48,758 bases of DNA from the NCBI RefSeq assembly GCF_018332475.1, contig NZ_BOQB01000122.1:1-48758 (forward strand). The letters are read 5' to 3'. Of the stretch, positions 1-8,728 are shown one piece after another. Source of the DNA: Bacillus sanguinis (GTDB taxonomy: Bacteria > Bacillota > Bacilli > Bacillales > Bacillaceae_G). The position numbers and the translations under genes were made by a program. The stretch's first letter is position 1, and every line of letters begins with the position of its first letter. The notes under the pieces are model-generated. The model saw nothing but the letters and a program-made list of their open reading frames with translations. It searched no databases and had not been told where the DNA came from.

Positions 1-2
1 CT

Positions 3-494
3 ACTGGACCTACTGGTGCTACCGGACTGACTGGGCCGACTGGACCTACTGGTGCTACCGGACTGACTGGGCCGACTGGACCATCCGGACTAGGACTTCC
101 AGCAGGATTGTATGCATTTAACTCCGCTGGGATTTCTTTAGATCTTGGAATTAATGACCCAGTACCATTTAATACTGTTGGATCTCAGTTTGGCACAGCA
201 ATTTCTCAATTAGATGCCGATACTTTCGTAATTAGTGAAACTGGATTCTATAAAATCACTGTCATCGTATATACTGCAGCCGTAAGTCTATTAGGAGGCC
301 TTACAATCCAAGTAAACGGGCTACCTGTACCTGGTACTGGAATGACTTTAATCTCAGTTGGAGCACCTATCGTTGTTCAAGCAATTACGCAAATTACGAC
401 AACTCCATCATTAGTTGAAGTAATTGTTACAGGACTTGGATTATCATTAGCTCTTGGTACGAGTGCATCTATTATTATTGAAAAAGTTGCTTAA
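3..494 (+). CDS. Collagen-like BclA-type exosporium protein, C-terminal part (5' end outside window)
   Basis: The reading frame is open from base 3 to the left edge, so only the last 163 codons are present. The first 35 or so residues are Gly-X-Y triplets rich in Thr and Pro (GPTGATGLTGPTG type), the collagen-like stalk of Bacillus exosporium filaments. The remaining 130 residues (from about base 108) form a hydrophobic, Thr/Val-rich beta domain typical of the trimerising C-terminal domain of BclA-family proteins. In the family this domain is the outer tip of the hair-like nap and the stalk Thr residues carry O-glycans. Sugar and methyl transferase genes follow directly, which fits a glycosylated product. 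Which BclA paralogue it is cannot be told without the N-terminus. A TTG at 108 is not a credible start because the triplets run on upstream in frame. Confidence 0.88.
   Translation, partial: TGPTGATGLTGPTGPTGATGLTGPTGPSGLGLPAGLYAFNSAGISLDLGINDPVPFNTVGSQFGTAISQLDADTFVISETGFYKITVIVYTAAVSLLGGLTIQVNGLPVPGTGMTLISVGAPIVVQAITQITTTPSLVEVIVTGLGLSLALGTSASIIIEKVA
9..80 (+). repeat. Two tandem 36-bp collagen-coding repeats
   Basis: Bases 9-44 and 45-80 are identical 36-bp units, each coding 12 residues (PTGATGLTGPTG). Perfect identity at the DNA level, including third positions, points to recent slippage or recombination. Triplet-array length varies between strains in this family. The array continues beyond the left edge. 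Confidence 0.9.
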
Positions 495-504
495 TTTTTT
501 ACTT

Positions 505-540
505 AGCAGTAAAACTGATATCAGTTTTACTGCTTTTTCA
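505..540 (+). terminator. Rho-independent terminator of the collagen-like gene
   Basis: A 14-bp perfect inverted repeat (505-518 with 521-534) is followed by TTTTTCATTTTT. It lies 11 bases after the stop codon. Confidence 0.85.
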
Positions 541-616
541 TTTTTAAATTCAATCATTAAATCTTCCTTTTCTACATAGTCATAATGTTGTATGACATTC
601 CGCAGGAGGCACTTAT

Positions 617-1462
617 ATGGAAAATAAATCGGCTGTCCAGCTTTATCTTGAGTTACTAAAGAAAACAATTTTATTTGAAATATGGTTAGAATACGAACCA
701 TACTTACCTGCTTCGTTACATATATCTAAAGAACTATCATATGAACCAGTTACGGTTCCACTTCCTTTATTTCTTAAGCAGTATGTAGAAAATCACAATT
801 TAAAAATCGTTAATCCTAACGTTTCAAACAATGAGCGTCAAGGTGGCAAGGATTGGCCAAGAGCTGCACACAGTATGGTTGGTCGAAAGCGTATGAATCA
901 ATTACAAGAGGCTATGGAAACTGTTGTCAGGGAAAATATAGAAGGTGATTTTATTGAAACTGGTGTATGGCGCGGAGGATCATGCATTTTTATGAACGGG
1001 TTTTTACAAGCAAACAACATTACGGATCGTACTGTGTGGGTTGCCGATTCATTTGAAGGTCTGCCGGCACCTAACTTAGAACAATATCCGAAAGATTACG
1101 GTGATTATTTACACACATTCGATTACTTACGAGTTTCTTTAGAAACTGTGCAAGAAAACTTTAGAAAATACGATTTATTAAATGATCAAGTGAAATTTTT
1201 AAAGGGTTGGTTTAAAGATACCCTGCCTTCAGCACCGGTAGAAAAAATTGCAATTGCTCGCCTTGATGGTGATATGTATGAATCAACGATGGATAGTCTT
1301 GTAAACTTATACGATAAAGTTTCAACAGGTGGCTATATTATTATTGATGATTACGGATTGGTAACATGCGCAGAGGCTGTAACAGATTTCAGAAGCGAAA
1401 GAAACATAAAAGCTCCTATGACTCAAATTGATGATTTCGGTATTTATTGGCGAAAAGAATAG
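617..1462 (+). CDS. TylF/MycF-family sugar O-methyltransferase
   Basis: A 281-residue protein. Residues 110-122 (GDFIETGVWRGGS) are the SAM-binding loop of the macrocin O-methyltransferase family. LDGDMYEST (216-224) and IDDYG (243-247) carry the acidic residues that bind the divalent metal in TylF/MycF enzymes. Those enzymes methylate hydroxyls on deoxysugars with SAM. The start is ATG after GCAGGAGG. It lies between a collagen-like exosporium gene and a second methyltransferase plus a GT2 glycosyltransferase, so a role in making O-methyl sugars for the spore-surface glycan is likely, by inference. The family is a confident call; the substrate is unknown. Confidence 0.85.
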   Translation: MENKSAVQLYLELLKKTILFEIWLEYEPYLPASLHISKELSYEPVTVPLPLFLKQYVENHNLKIVNPNVSNNERQGGKDWPRAAHSMVGRKRMNQLQEAMETVVRENIEGDFIETGVWRGGSCIFMNGFLQANNITDRTVWVADSFEGLPAPNLEQYPKDYGDYLHTFDYLRVSLETVQENFRKYDLLNDQVKFLKGWFKDTLPSAPVEKIAIARLDGDMYESTMDSLVNLYDKVSTGGYIIIDDYGLVTCAEAVTDFRSERNIKAPMTQIDDFGIYWRKE

Positions 1463-1603
1463 AATACAATTTTATTCTTTTGAGGGGTTCTATCACACTA
1501 CTGATTCGTAAGAACCAATCGTGTAAAGTTCCCCTCACTATAAACGCTTAACTTATATATGCAATAAAAATCTCTTACTTTACTACAAGGACGGAGTGAA
1601 TGT

Positions 1604-2362
1604 ATGAACGAAAATGAGAAAAAAATCACATTAATTCCACCCCCAGAACTCGTTCGATATGTAGGTGGTGACTTTGAAGAAGTTGGAAAAGAGTTTTTGC
1701 AGTATTTTATTGAAATTGGCAATTTAAAATCAAATGAAACAGTGTTAGATGTAGGCTGTGGTATCGGCCGAATGGCGGTTCCATTAATGGATTATTTAAG
1801 CGATGATGGTACTTATTATGGATTTGACTTATTCGATGCAGGAATTACATGGTGCAAAAATAACATTTCTACACGCCGTAACAATTTCCATTTTGAACAT
1901 GTCGATATATATAATCAATTCTACAATCCCGATGGAAAAGAAGATGCCTCCCAATACAAGTTTCCATATGAAGATGAATCATTCGATTTTATTTTTTTAA
2001 CGTCTGTATTTACCCATCTCCTTCCGAAAGAATTAGAACATTACGTATGCGAGATTGCACGAGTTCTGAAAAAAGATGGTAGATGTTTTATTACTTTCTT
2101 TTTAATTAACCCTGAATCATCCTATTACTTAAATACAGGACTAAGTACGTTAAGTTTTTATCACCAAATTGACAATTGTTATGTTCTAAATAAAGATATC
2201 CCTAATTTCGCAGTTGCCTATCCTGAAGAAGATATTCGTACTCTATTAAATAAATATGGGTTAGAGGTACAGACCCCGCCCCATTATGGCTCATGGTGTA
2301 GCAGAACTGAACACACAAGTTATCAAGATATTATTCTTACACAAAAAACTTCTGAAAGGTAG
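1604..2362 (+). CDS. Class I SAM-dependent methyltransferase
   Basis: A 252-residue cytoplasmic protein. VLDVGCGIGR (residues 47-56) is motif I of Rossmann-fold methyltransferases, and the stretch around residues 120-130 (DESFDFIFLTSVFTHL) is the usual post-motif II of the Methyltransf_11/25 group. The start is ATG preceded by AAGGACGGAGTG. The next gene starts within 7 bases of its stop, so the two are almost certainly co-transcribed. No substrate can be read from the sequence. Its place between a sugar methyltransferase-like gene and a glycosyltransferase suggests glycan modification. Confidence 0.82.
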   Translation: MNENEKKITLIPPPELVRYVGGDFEEVGKEFLQYFIEIGNLKSNETVLDVGCGIGRMAVPLMDYLSDDGTYYGFDLFDAGITWCKNNISTRRNNFHFEHVDIYNQFYNPDGKEDASQYKFPYEDESFDFIFLTSVFTHLLPKELEHYVCEIARVLKKDGRCFITFFLINPESSYYLNTGLSTLSFYHQIDNCYVLNKDIPNFAVAYPEEDIRTLLNKYGLEVQTPPHYGSWCSRTEHTSYQDIILTQKTSER

Positions 2363-2368
2363 TTGTAT

Positions 2369-3304
2369 ATGAATAATATAAAAAATCCACCTCTCGTTTC
2401 CATTCTTATTCCCACCTATAATCGACCACATTATTTTAAACTTGCTCTAGAAAGTGCATTAGCACAAACGTATTCAAATATTGAAATCATTGTAGGAGAC
2501 GATAGTACAAATAATGAAACAGAAAAATTAATATACAGACATTATTTACATAAGCATAAACATATAACATACATTCGAAATAGCTCTACTCTAGGACAAT
2601 TTCATAACGCCCTTATGCTCTTAGAACAGTCAAATGGCGAGTACATAAATTTCTTAATGGACGATGATGTATTTTATAATAATAAAATCGAAAAAATGAT
2701 GTTTCATTTCCAACAAGACTTAAATAAGAATCTCGCACTTATCACATCTTATCGCACTTGGATTGATGATAATGGAGATATAATTGAACAACATCCCTCC
2801 ATGAAAAAATTATACGATGAAGATACGCTACTAAATGGGAAAGATTTTGGAAACCGTATGCTTATGGCAGGACAAAATATTATCGGTGAGCCTACAATCG
2901 TACTCTTTAGAAAAAGCTTATTAATGGAACCTTTCGGCACTTTAAATGGCAGAAAATATGGTTGTAGTGTTGATATGGCCTCATGGATAAGTTTACTTTC
3001 AAAAGGTGATGCGATGTATATCACTGAGCCTTTAAGCTCATTCCGCCTTCATACTGGACAGCAAGTACGTCACAAATTCCTTGAGGGCTGTGAAGATTTT
3101 TCTCAACTCGTTTTAACCTCGAAAAAGTATGGTTTCTTACAAGACACTAAATATTATAAAAAAGGTTTGATAAGAGCTTACGGATGGTATAAAAATGCGG
3201 TCAAATTTTATGATTTATTTCCACACCTCATTCCAGATATAAATACACATGCACGTCTTTCTTATTGTTTAAATATCATTACAAAAGAGCTCCATGCAAT
3301 ATAG
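2369..3304 (+). CDS. Glycosyltransferase family 2
   Basis: A 311-residue protein with the GT-A fold pattern: VSILIPTYNRP near the N-terminus for nucleotide-sugar binding, an Asp pair in VGDDST, and a DDD metal motif in LMDDDVF. It should transfer a sugar from a nucleotide-sugar to a protein or lipid acceptor. I chose ATG 2369, which sits 9 bases after GAAAGG, over an in-frame TTG at 2363. No membrane segment is evident. It closes the putative decoration cassette that starts with the collagen-like gene. A short AT-rich tail and a weak AGGAGGAGC-containing stem (about 3304-3345) follow. Confidence 0.85.
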   Translation: MNNIKNPPLVSILIPTYNRPHYFKLALESALAQTYSNIEIIVGDDSTNNETEKLIYRHYLHKHKHITYIRNSSTLGQFHNALMLLEQSNGEYINFLMDDDVFYNNKIEKMMFHFQQDLNKNLALITSYRTWIDDNGDIIEQHPSMKKLYDEDTLLNGKDFGNRMLMAGQNIIGEPTIVLFRKSLLMEPFGTLNGRKYGCSVDMASWISLLSKGDAMYITEPLSSFRLHTGQQVRHKFLEGCEDFSQLVLTSKKYGFLQDTKYYKKGLIRAYGWYKNAVKFYDLFPHLIPDINTHARLSYCLNIITKELHAI

Positions 3305-3450
3305 CCCATCACAAGGGAGGAGCTATTCCTTCCTCGTGATGTATGACTTCCCACAAATAGTGGAATAAATGTATGCATAGTCTGCTTGTATATTATTTTT
3401 ATCATGACATGATCCATATACTTACTAGGCGATAGAAAGGAATACATACA

Positions 3451-4611
3451 TTGAAAGATCCAAATTCTCAATATCAAATAGACTACGTATTACTATTCAT
3501 CTTATTTGCCATTGGGACTGTTAGTTGCTTTGCAATTGCAAGTGCACAAGCCTCTTTACCACCATTTTTACAAAGCGTAAATTTTGTATTAAAGCAAATT
3601 CAATGGTACTTCATTGGATTTATAGCCATCGGTGTCATTATGATTATTGATTTCGATCGTTATCAAAAAATTGCTTGGTATTTATATAGCTTTGCACTGG
3701 TACTACTCATTGGACTAGAACTTCAAGTACCAGGTGCCGTTACAATTAAAGGTGCTACCGCTTGGTACAGGCTCCCAGGCATCGGAAATTTCCAGCCTTC
3801 TGAAATTATGAAATTGTTTTTAATTCTCGTCACCGGACGAATTATAGCAAATCACAATGAGAAATATTTTTTTCGAACAATACACGACGATTTTTTATTA
3901 CTCGGAAAAATATGTGCAACAAGTTTACCACCTCTGCTACTTATTGCAAAGGAACCTGATTTAGGAAACACGATGGTAATTTCAGCTATGCTCGCAGCAA
4001 TGATACTAGTTTCTGGTATACGTTGGCGTTTTATTTTCGGATTAGTTTCTGGCATTTTTGCAGCTGGCGTTACATTAACGTATATTTTTTTTACTCATAC
4101 AAAATTCTTTAAAGCACACATTTTACAAGAATATCAACTAAATCGCTTCTACGGCTGGTTAGCGCCATACAAATATGATGCACAAGGCTATCAATTAAGA
4201 CAAGCTTTCTTAGCTACTGGATCAGGGGAAATGCAAGGAAAAGGTTGGGAAAATGGACAAGTATACTTTCCAGAACCACATACAGATTTTATTTTCACCA
4301 ATGTCGCTGAACAATTCGGCTTTTTAGGCGCAAGTGTCATTATTTCACTTTTTTTCCTACTTATTTTCCGCATGATTCATATCGCTTTAGAAAGTAATGA
4401 CCCTTTCGGTAGTTACATCTGCGCTGGTACAATCGGAATGTTTACTTTTCAAGTATTTCAAAATATCGGGATGACCATCGGATTACTTCCTATTACAGGA
4501 ATCACATTACCCCTTATGAGCTACGGAGGAAGTTCCTTACTCACATACATGATAGCGATTGGATTCGTTTTAAACGTTCGCTCAAGAACGAAATTCTTTA
4601 TGTTTAAATGA
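3451..4611 (+). CDS. FtsW/RodA/SpoVE-family (SEDS) membrane protein
   Basis: A 386-residue polytopic membrane protein with about 10 hydrophobic segments. Family motifs are present: QPSE (115-118), PDLGNT (169-174), HTDFIF (277-282), and PLMSYGGSS near the C-terminus. SEDS proteins polymerise peptidoglycan glycan strands from lipid II with a partner class B PBP. Asp279 matches the conserved catalytic-site Asp. The start is TTG at 3451 behind AGAAAGGA. No PBP gene is adjacent. The length and the absence of a cytoplasmic tail are closer to RodA than to FtsW. It is probably an accessory copy, possibly used in sporulation given its neighbours. Confidence 0.9.
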   Translation: MKDPNSQYQIDYVLLFILFAIGTVSCFAIASAQASLPPFLQSVNFVLKQIQWYFIGFIAIGVIMIIDFDRYQKIAWYLYSFALVLLIGLELQVPGAVTIKGATAWYRLPGIGNFQPSEIMKLFLILVTGRIIANHNEKYFFRTIHDDFLLLGKICATSLPPLLLIAKEPDLGNTMVISAMLAAMILVSGIRWRFIFGLVSGIFAAGVTLTYIFFTHTKFFKAHILQEYQLNRFYGWLAPYKYDAQGYQLRQAFLATGSGEMQGKGWENGQVYFPEPHTDFIFTNVAEQFGFLGASVIISLFFLLIFRMIHIALESNDPFGSYICAGTIGMFTFQVFQNIGMTIGLLPITGITLPLMSYGGSSLLTYMIAIGFVLNVRSRTKFFMFK

Positions 4612-4685
4612 CGAACAAAAACAGTATATTTTTATCTCTATCCTTTTTTAGATATACTAATGAAAAATATGGTGGAGGTTTAAAT

Positions 4686-5426
4686 ATGAAATATGACATT
4701 ATAGGGGATATTCATGGATGCTTTCAAGAGTTTCAAGATTTAACGACGAAACTCGGATATAACTGGAATAGTGACCTGCCGATTCACCCTGACCAACGTA
4801 AGCTTGCATTTGTTGGTGATATTACAGATCGCGGCCCTCATTCATTACGTATGATTGAAATTGTATGGGAACTTGTTATAAATAAAAAAGTAGCTTATTA
4901 CGCTCCGGGAAATCACTGTAATAAACTATACCGTTTTTTCCTTGGGCGTAATGTGACAATCGCTCATGGACTCGAAACAACTGTCGCCGAATATGAAGCA
5001 CTGCCTTCTCATAAACAAAACATGATAAAAGAAAAATTCATCACCCTTTACGAGCATTCTCCTTTTTATCACGTACTCGACGAGAAAAAGTTAATTGTAT
5101 GTCACGCCGGCATTCGGCAAGATTACATAGGAAGACAAGATAAAAAAGTACAAACCTTTGTATTATATGGAGATATTACAGGAGAAAAACATGCTGACGG
5201 CTCTCCTGTCCGTCGCGACTGGGCGAAGGAATATAAAGGAACAACTTGGATTGTATATGGACATACACCCGTAAAAGAACCTCGTTTTGTAAATCATACA
5301 GTCAATATTGACACTGGCGCTGTATTTGGTGGCAAACTAACCGGACTACGTTATCCTGAAATGGAGGCTGTTTCCGTCCCTTCCTCCCTACCTTTTGTCC
5401 CTGAGAAATTTCGCCCAATTTCATAA
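4686..5426 (+). CDS. prpE: Bis(5'-nucleosyl)-tetraphosphatase PrpE
   Basis: A 246-residue metallophosphatase of the PPP type. GDIHG (7-11), GDITDRG and GNHC, plus later His residues (CHAG, GHTP), form the two-metal site. B. subtilis PrpE hydrolyses Ap4A to ADP and also dephosphorylates phosphotyrosine in a spore-germination context. The frame is open further upstream (to 4608), but ATG 4686 sits right behind GGTGGAGG and gives the family length. It follows the SEDS gene by 74 bases. Synteny with B. subtilis (prpE next to the yjbO-nadK-relQ block) supports the name. Confidence 0.93.
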   Translation: MKYDIIGDIHGCFQEFQDLTTKLGYNWNSDLPIHPDQRKLAFVGDITDRGPHSLRMIEIVWELVINKKVAYYAPGNHCNKLYRFFLGRNVTIAHGLETTVAEYEALPSHKQNMIKEKFITLYEHSPFYHVLDEKKLIVCHAGIRQDYIGRQDKKVQTFVLYGDITGEKHADGSPVRRDWAKEYKGTTWIVYGHTPVKEPRFVNHTVNIDTGAVFGGKLTGLRYPEMEAVSVPSSLPFVPEKFRPIS

Positions 5427-5496
5427 TCCTCATTTAAAACTTACGAGAGATTATCATATCATTTAGGCGGCTCTCCTATAAAAACTAGGTAAAGTA

Positions 5497-5536
5497 ATGA
5501 AAAAAAGATGCAATAAAGTGCATCTTTTTTTCATTA
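5497..5536 (+). terminator. Terminator after prpE
   Basis: A nearly symmetrical stem (17-bp arms, loop ATAAAG) with A-rich left and T-rich right flanks. It would work on either strand. Confidence 0.8.
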
Positions 5537-5567
5537 CACGGCATATACTGTCGCAGGAGGTGACCGT

Positions 5568-6956
5568 ATGAAGAAAAAATCTTCTAAACAAAAAAGAAAA
5601 TGCCCGCCTTTTTATCTGCCCATGTACGGAATTAACAACTGGTGCAGCATTCGAGCTGCAGCTTTAGAAGAACTGGAAGGACAAGAGGCATCCCCCAAAA
5701 ACAAAGCTAGGCCTAAATATGTCTCTTTAGAAAATGCTGTAATGAGCCGCATAATTGATAATAGAAAAACAAAGATGCAGCAAAAAAATAAACCTCTCTC
5801 TACTCAGAATGAACAGGTTGTGCCTTCTGAGCAAACAAAGAAAAATATAGAAGAAAATATACCTGTAGTAATAAATAAAAAGGTGGAAGCAGAAATTCCA
5901 ACTGCTATTATCAATCAAGTGAAGAAAATAAAAGAAGCTTTAGCACCATCAGGTGATATACAAACAGAAAAAACGATCATAATTCAAACCCCTACACCTG
6001 AAAATACAAAAGTAAAAAAAGGTGGGCGGTATGCACATGCAGAGGGGCTTCACTCTAATGCAGAGGGTACAGCTTCACATGCAGAAGGGCTGCTTACACA
6101 TGCAAAAGCTTCTTTCTCTCATGCAGAAGGATCAAAAACGAAAGCAACTGGACATAGTTCCCATAGTGAAGGAAGTGAAACGACAGCAGGCGGCTCTTAT
6201 TCTCATGCGGAAGGTAAACATACAATCGCTTTAGGCGAAGCAGCTCATGCAGAAGGAACCGCGACTATCGCTAACGGATTCTCTTCTCATGCGGAAGGTA
6301 ATCATACATCAACAGCTCATTTTGCAGGTAGCCATATTATGGGGCGCTTCGGCACAGCAGAAGAATCTTATTCTTGGTTTATTGCAAATGGTACAAATGA
6401 AACTGACCATAATATCGGTGCAAAGTGGCTTGCTCATAATGGGGAAATGTATATTGATGGTGCTTCTTACAATGCAAGTGGAACTGATTTTGCACAAATG
6501 TTTGAAACAGCAGACAATAATTTTATTGATGTAGGTTATTTCGTTACATTTAGTAGCGAAGAAAAAATTCGAATCGCTACTTCAAACGATTCATTCATTT
6601 TAGGAATATCTAGTGCAACCCCTGCCCTTATAGGAAATAGCGGTGCTTTAAGTTGGCAGAAAAGATATAAAACAGATAGCTTTGGAAAACGCCAATATGT
6701 ACGTACGGAATCACAAGACATACAACCTCTTTTAAATACAGAATGGGATCCAGCTTGCAAATATATAGCAAGAAAAGATCGTACCGAGTGGCTTCCTGTC
6801 GGATTAATTGGACAAATGTTAGTACGTGATGACGGTACTTGCGAAACGCATGGATATTGTCGTCCAAATAACGATGGCATTGCTACAAAATCCGAAAGTG
6901 GATTTTTCGTTATAAAGCGCACGGGTGAAAATCAAATTTTAATATTATTCCGCTAA
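5568..6956 (+). CDS. HAEG-repeat trimeric fibre-like protein with C-terminal peptidase G2 self-cleavage domain
   Basis: A 462-residue protein in three parts. Residues 1-150 are Lys-rich and low in complexity, with CPPFYLPMYGINNWC near the N-terminus and no signal peptide. Residues 157-254 are seven exact 14-residue repeats starting HAEG (H at 157, 171, 185, 199, 213, 227, 241; the fourth is HSEG), as in YadA-like trimeric beta-rolls. From about residue 303 (GTDFAQMFE) to the end is a peptidase G2 domain, the autoproteolytic intramolecular chaperone known from phage phi29 appendage gp12 and Bacillus proteins. LVRDDGTC and GYCRPNNDGIA are characteristic. The start is ATG behind GCAGGAGG. Lacking a secretion signal, it may be a spore-coat or exosporium protein assembled in the mother cell. 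It stands alone between two terminators. Confidence 0.83.
   Translation: MKKKSSKQKRKCPPFYLPMYGINNWCSIRAAALEELEGQEASPKNKARPKYVSLENAVMSRIIDNRKTKMQQKNKPLSTQNEQVVPSEQTKKNIEENIPVVINKKVEAEIPTAIINQVKKIKEALAPSGDIQTEKTIIIQTPTPENTKVKKGGRYAHAEGLHSNAEGTASHAEGLLTHAKASFSHAEGSKTKATGHSSHSEGSETTAGGSYSHAEGKHTIALGEAAHAEGTATIANGFSSHAEGNHTSTAHFAGSHIMGRFGTAEESYSWFIANGTNETDHNIGAKWLAHNGEMYIDGASYNASGTDFAQMFETADNNFIDVGYFVTFSSEEKIRIATSNDSFILGISSATPALIGNSGALSWQKRYKTDSFGKRQYVRTESQDIQPLLNTEWDPACKYIARKDRTEWLPVGLIGQMLVRDDGTCETHGYCRPNNDGIATKSESGFFVIKRTGENQILILFR
6036..6329 (+). repeat. Seven 42-bp coding repeats (HAEG units)
   Basis: Within the fibre-like gene the HAEG codons recur every 42 bases seven times. Spacing is perfect but the DNA between the HAEG codons has diverged, so the array is old and under protein-level constraint, unlike the fresh 36-bp repeats at 9-80. 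Confidence 0.88.
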
Positions 6957-6957
6957 G

Positions 6958-7005
6958 AAAAAGGGAACAAAATTCTTCATTACATAAGAATTTTGTTCCC
7001 TTTTT
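6958..7005. terminator. Bidirectional terminator between the fibre-like gene and rluD-type gene
   Basis: A perfect stem of about 20 bp (6958-6977 with 6986-7005) is flanked by A5 and T5. It lies between convergent genes and overlaps the last base or two of the minus-strand gene. Confidence 0.88.
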
Positions 7006-7897
7006 AAGTATGCCTTACTACTTTTTGCATATCGCTTGGAATCGTTGTAGTGAAAGACATTTCTGTCTCTAAAATAGGATGATAAAACGTCAATGATGTA
7101 CTGTGAAGCGCTTGTCGTTTCATTTCATCCCTTTTCCCACCATATAAAGTATCGCCAAGTAACGGATATCCTATATGGGCCATATGTACACGAATTTGAT
7201 GCGTTCTTCCTGTTTCAAGCTCAAGCGATACATGCGTCTTATGATTCGCGCTATCAATCACTCTAAAATGAGTAACTGCTCTTTGCCCCTCCTCACAAAC
7301 GGTTCGCTCAATAATGCTATCCGATTTTCGTCCAATCGGTGCGTCAATCGTTCCCTCTCGTTCAATCATCTCACCATGAACGATCGCTTCATATGTTCTT
7401 TTCACCGCTTTTTGTTGATGCTGTTTCGATAAAAGATGATGCACGAAACGATTTTTTGCAATCAGCATAAGCCCTGAAGTATCACGATCTAACCTTGTTA
7501 CGATGTGCACTGTACTTGCAAGATGTTGCTTATCATAATGAGATAAGAGCGCATTCGCAACACTCCCTGCTGGATGTTCTCTAGACGGAATCGTTGACAT
7601 GTTTGCCTCTTTGTTTATGACAAGAACCGCATCATCTTCATATACAATGCATAAAGGGATATCTTCTGCAATCATCCCTTCACTTCTTTCCTCCACTGGA
7701 AAAAAGACACGTATTTCCTCACCAGCTTGCAACTGATAACGAACGCTCACGTGTTGACCATTTACTTCAATAGCTCCACCGTGAAACTTTATATCCGTTA
7801 ATGCAGCTTTAGAAATCCCTTTTGTTTTTAAAAACTCTCTAACTAAAGCTCCCTCTTCAGCTGATTCTATATCCCATTTCAATGTAAATCTGTTCAA
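7004..7897 (-). CDS. yjbO: RluA/RluD-family 23S rRNA pseudouridine synthase
   Basis: A 297-residue enzyme that isomerises uridine to pseudouridine in rRNA. RLDRDTSG (135-142) carries the catalytic Asp137, and GRTHQIRVHMAHIGYPLLGD is the C-terminal family block. Residues 25-65 look like a weak S4-type RNA-binding module. The start is TTG at 7897 behind AGAAAGGG. It lies 15 bases after nadK in a four-gene minus-strand operon (yjbL, relQ, nadK, this gene). The exact target base cannot be told from the sequence. Confidence 0.92.
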   Translation of the reverse strand: MNRFTLKWDIESAEEGALVREFLKTKGISKAALTDIKFHGGAIEVNGQHVSVRYQLQAGEEIRVFFPVEERSEGMIAEDIPLCIVYEDDAVLVINKEANMSTIPSREHPAGSVANALLSHYDKQHLASTVHIVTRLDRDTSGLMLIAKNRFVHHLLSKQHQQKAVKRTYEAIVHGEMIEREGTIDAPIGRKSDSIIERTVCEEGQRAVTHFRVIDSANHKTHVSLELETGRTHQIRVHMAHIGYPLLGDTLYGGKRDEMKRQALHSTSLTFYHPILETEMSFTTTIPSDMQKVVRHT

Positions 7898-7912
7898 ATA
7901 TATAAACCCTTT

Positions 7913-8710
7913 CTATTTATCTGCAACAAACGAGTCACGTACTCGTTTCCAGAACGGGAATGGACGGAAACGAACAAATCGTACTTTTTCGTTTGCAACG
8001 CGATACTGGATTGATTTCACATCTTGATGAACCATCGTTAAATGGTCCACCGTAATTTGTAAGTTCATTCCTGCAGCCGGCTTCAACACACATGTATGAT
8101 GCTTCGGCAGTACGAGCGGCGAACCTACCGTACGAAACACACGATTATTAATAGATGCCATTTCTGCAATTTGAATCGCTTCAATAGAAGGGTGAATAAT
8201 TGCTCCGCCAAGCGCCTTATTATACGCAGTACTTCCCGAAGGAGTAGAAATACAAAGGCCATCCCCACGGAACGTTTCAAAGTACTCTCCGCGTATTTCC
8301 ACTTCTGTTACTAATGTACCTTCTGCACTTTTCACAGTCGCTTCATTCATCGCTAAATACTGCGACTCTTTACTCCCATTCACATAGCGAATAATCACTT
8401 CTAAAAGCGGATATTCCACCACTTGGAATGGCGTTTTAGCAATTGCAATTACTAATTTCTCTACTTCTGTCGGTAACCAATCTGCATAGAAACCTAAATG
8501 CCCTGTATGTACACCAACAAATGCCGTTTCAGCCAATCGATTGTAATAACGATGAAACGCATATAAAAGCGTTCCATCTCCCCCAACAGAAATTACAATA
8601 TCGGGTTCCTTTTCATCCATTATAAATCCGAAATCTAGCAAGTATTCTTTCATCGTGCTTGCCAGTGCATCTGATGATTGATCTCCCTTTGACATAATTG
8701 TAAATTTCAT
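7913..8710 (-). CDS. nadK: NAD kinase
   Basis: A 265-residue cytosolic enzyme that phosphorylates NAD to NADP using ATP or polyphosphate. GGDGT (43-47, with Asp45) is the defining motif. The NE dipeptide in MNEATVKS and the Gly-rich [20 protein letters not shown] block complete the active site. The length matches B. subtilis NadF (YjbN). It sits 18 bases after relQ and 15 bases before the pseudouridine synthase gene, so it is co-transcribed with both. The cereus group carries a second NAD kinase elsewhere (known for the group, not seen here). Confidence 0.95.
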   Translation of the reverse strand: MKFTIMSKGDQSSDALASTMKEYLLDFGFIMDEKEPDIVISVGGDGTLLYAFHRYYNRLAETAFVGVHTGHLGFYADWLPTEVEKLVIAIAKTPFQVVEYPLLEVIIRYVNGSKESQYLAMNEATVKSAEGTLVTEVEIRGEYFETFRGDGLCISTPSGSTAYNKALGGAIIHPSIEAIQIAEMASINNRVFRTVGSPLVLPKHHTCVLKPAAGMNLQITVDHLTMVHQDVKSIQYRVANEKVRFVRFRPFPFWKRVRDSFVADK

Positions 8711-8728
8711 CGCCCAACACCCTTTAGT

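Noticed and set aside
9-80. CRISPR-like repeat at the left edge
   Set aside because: The repeats are directly adjacent, without spacers, and code collagen triplets.
108-494. Separate gene starting at TTG 108
   Set aside because: Collagen triplets continue in frame to the left edge, so 108 is inside a longer gene.
6022-6534. Met/Gln-rich frames on the plus strand inside the HAEG gene
   Set aside because: They are shifted readings of the HAEG repeats (ATGCAGAAGG becomes Met-Gln-Lys).
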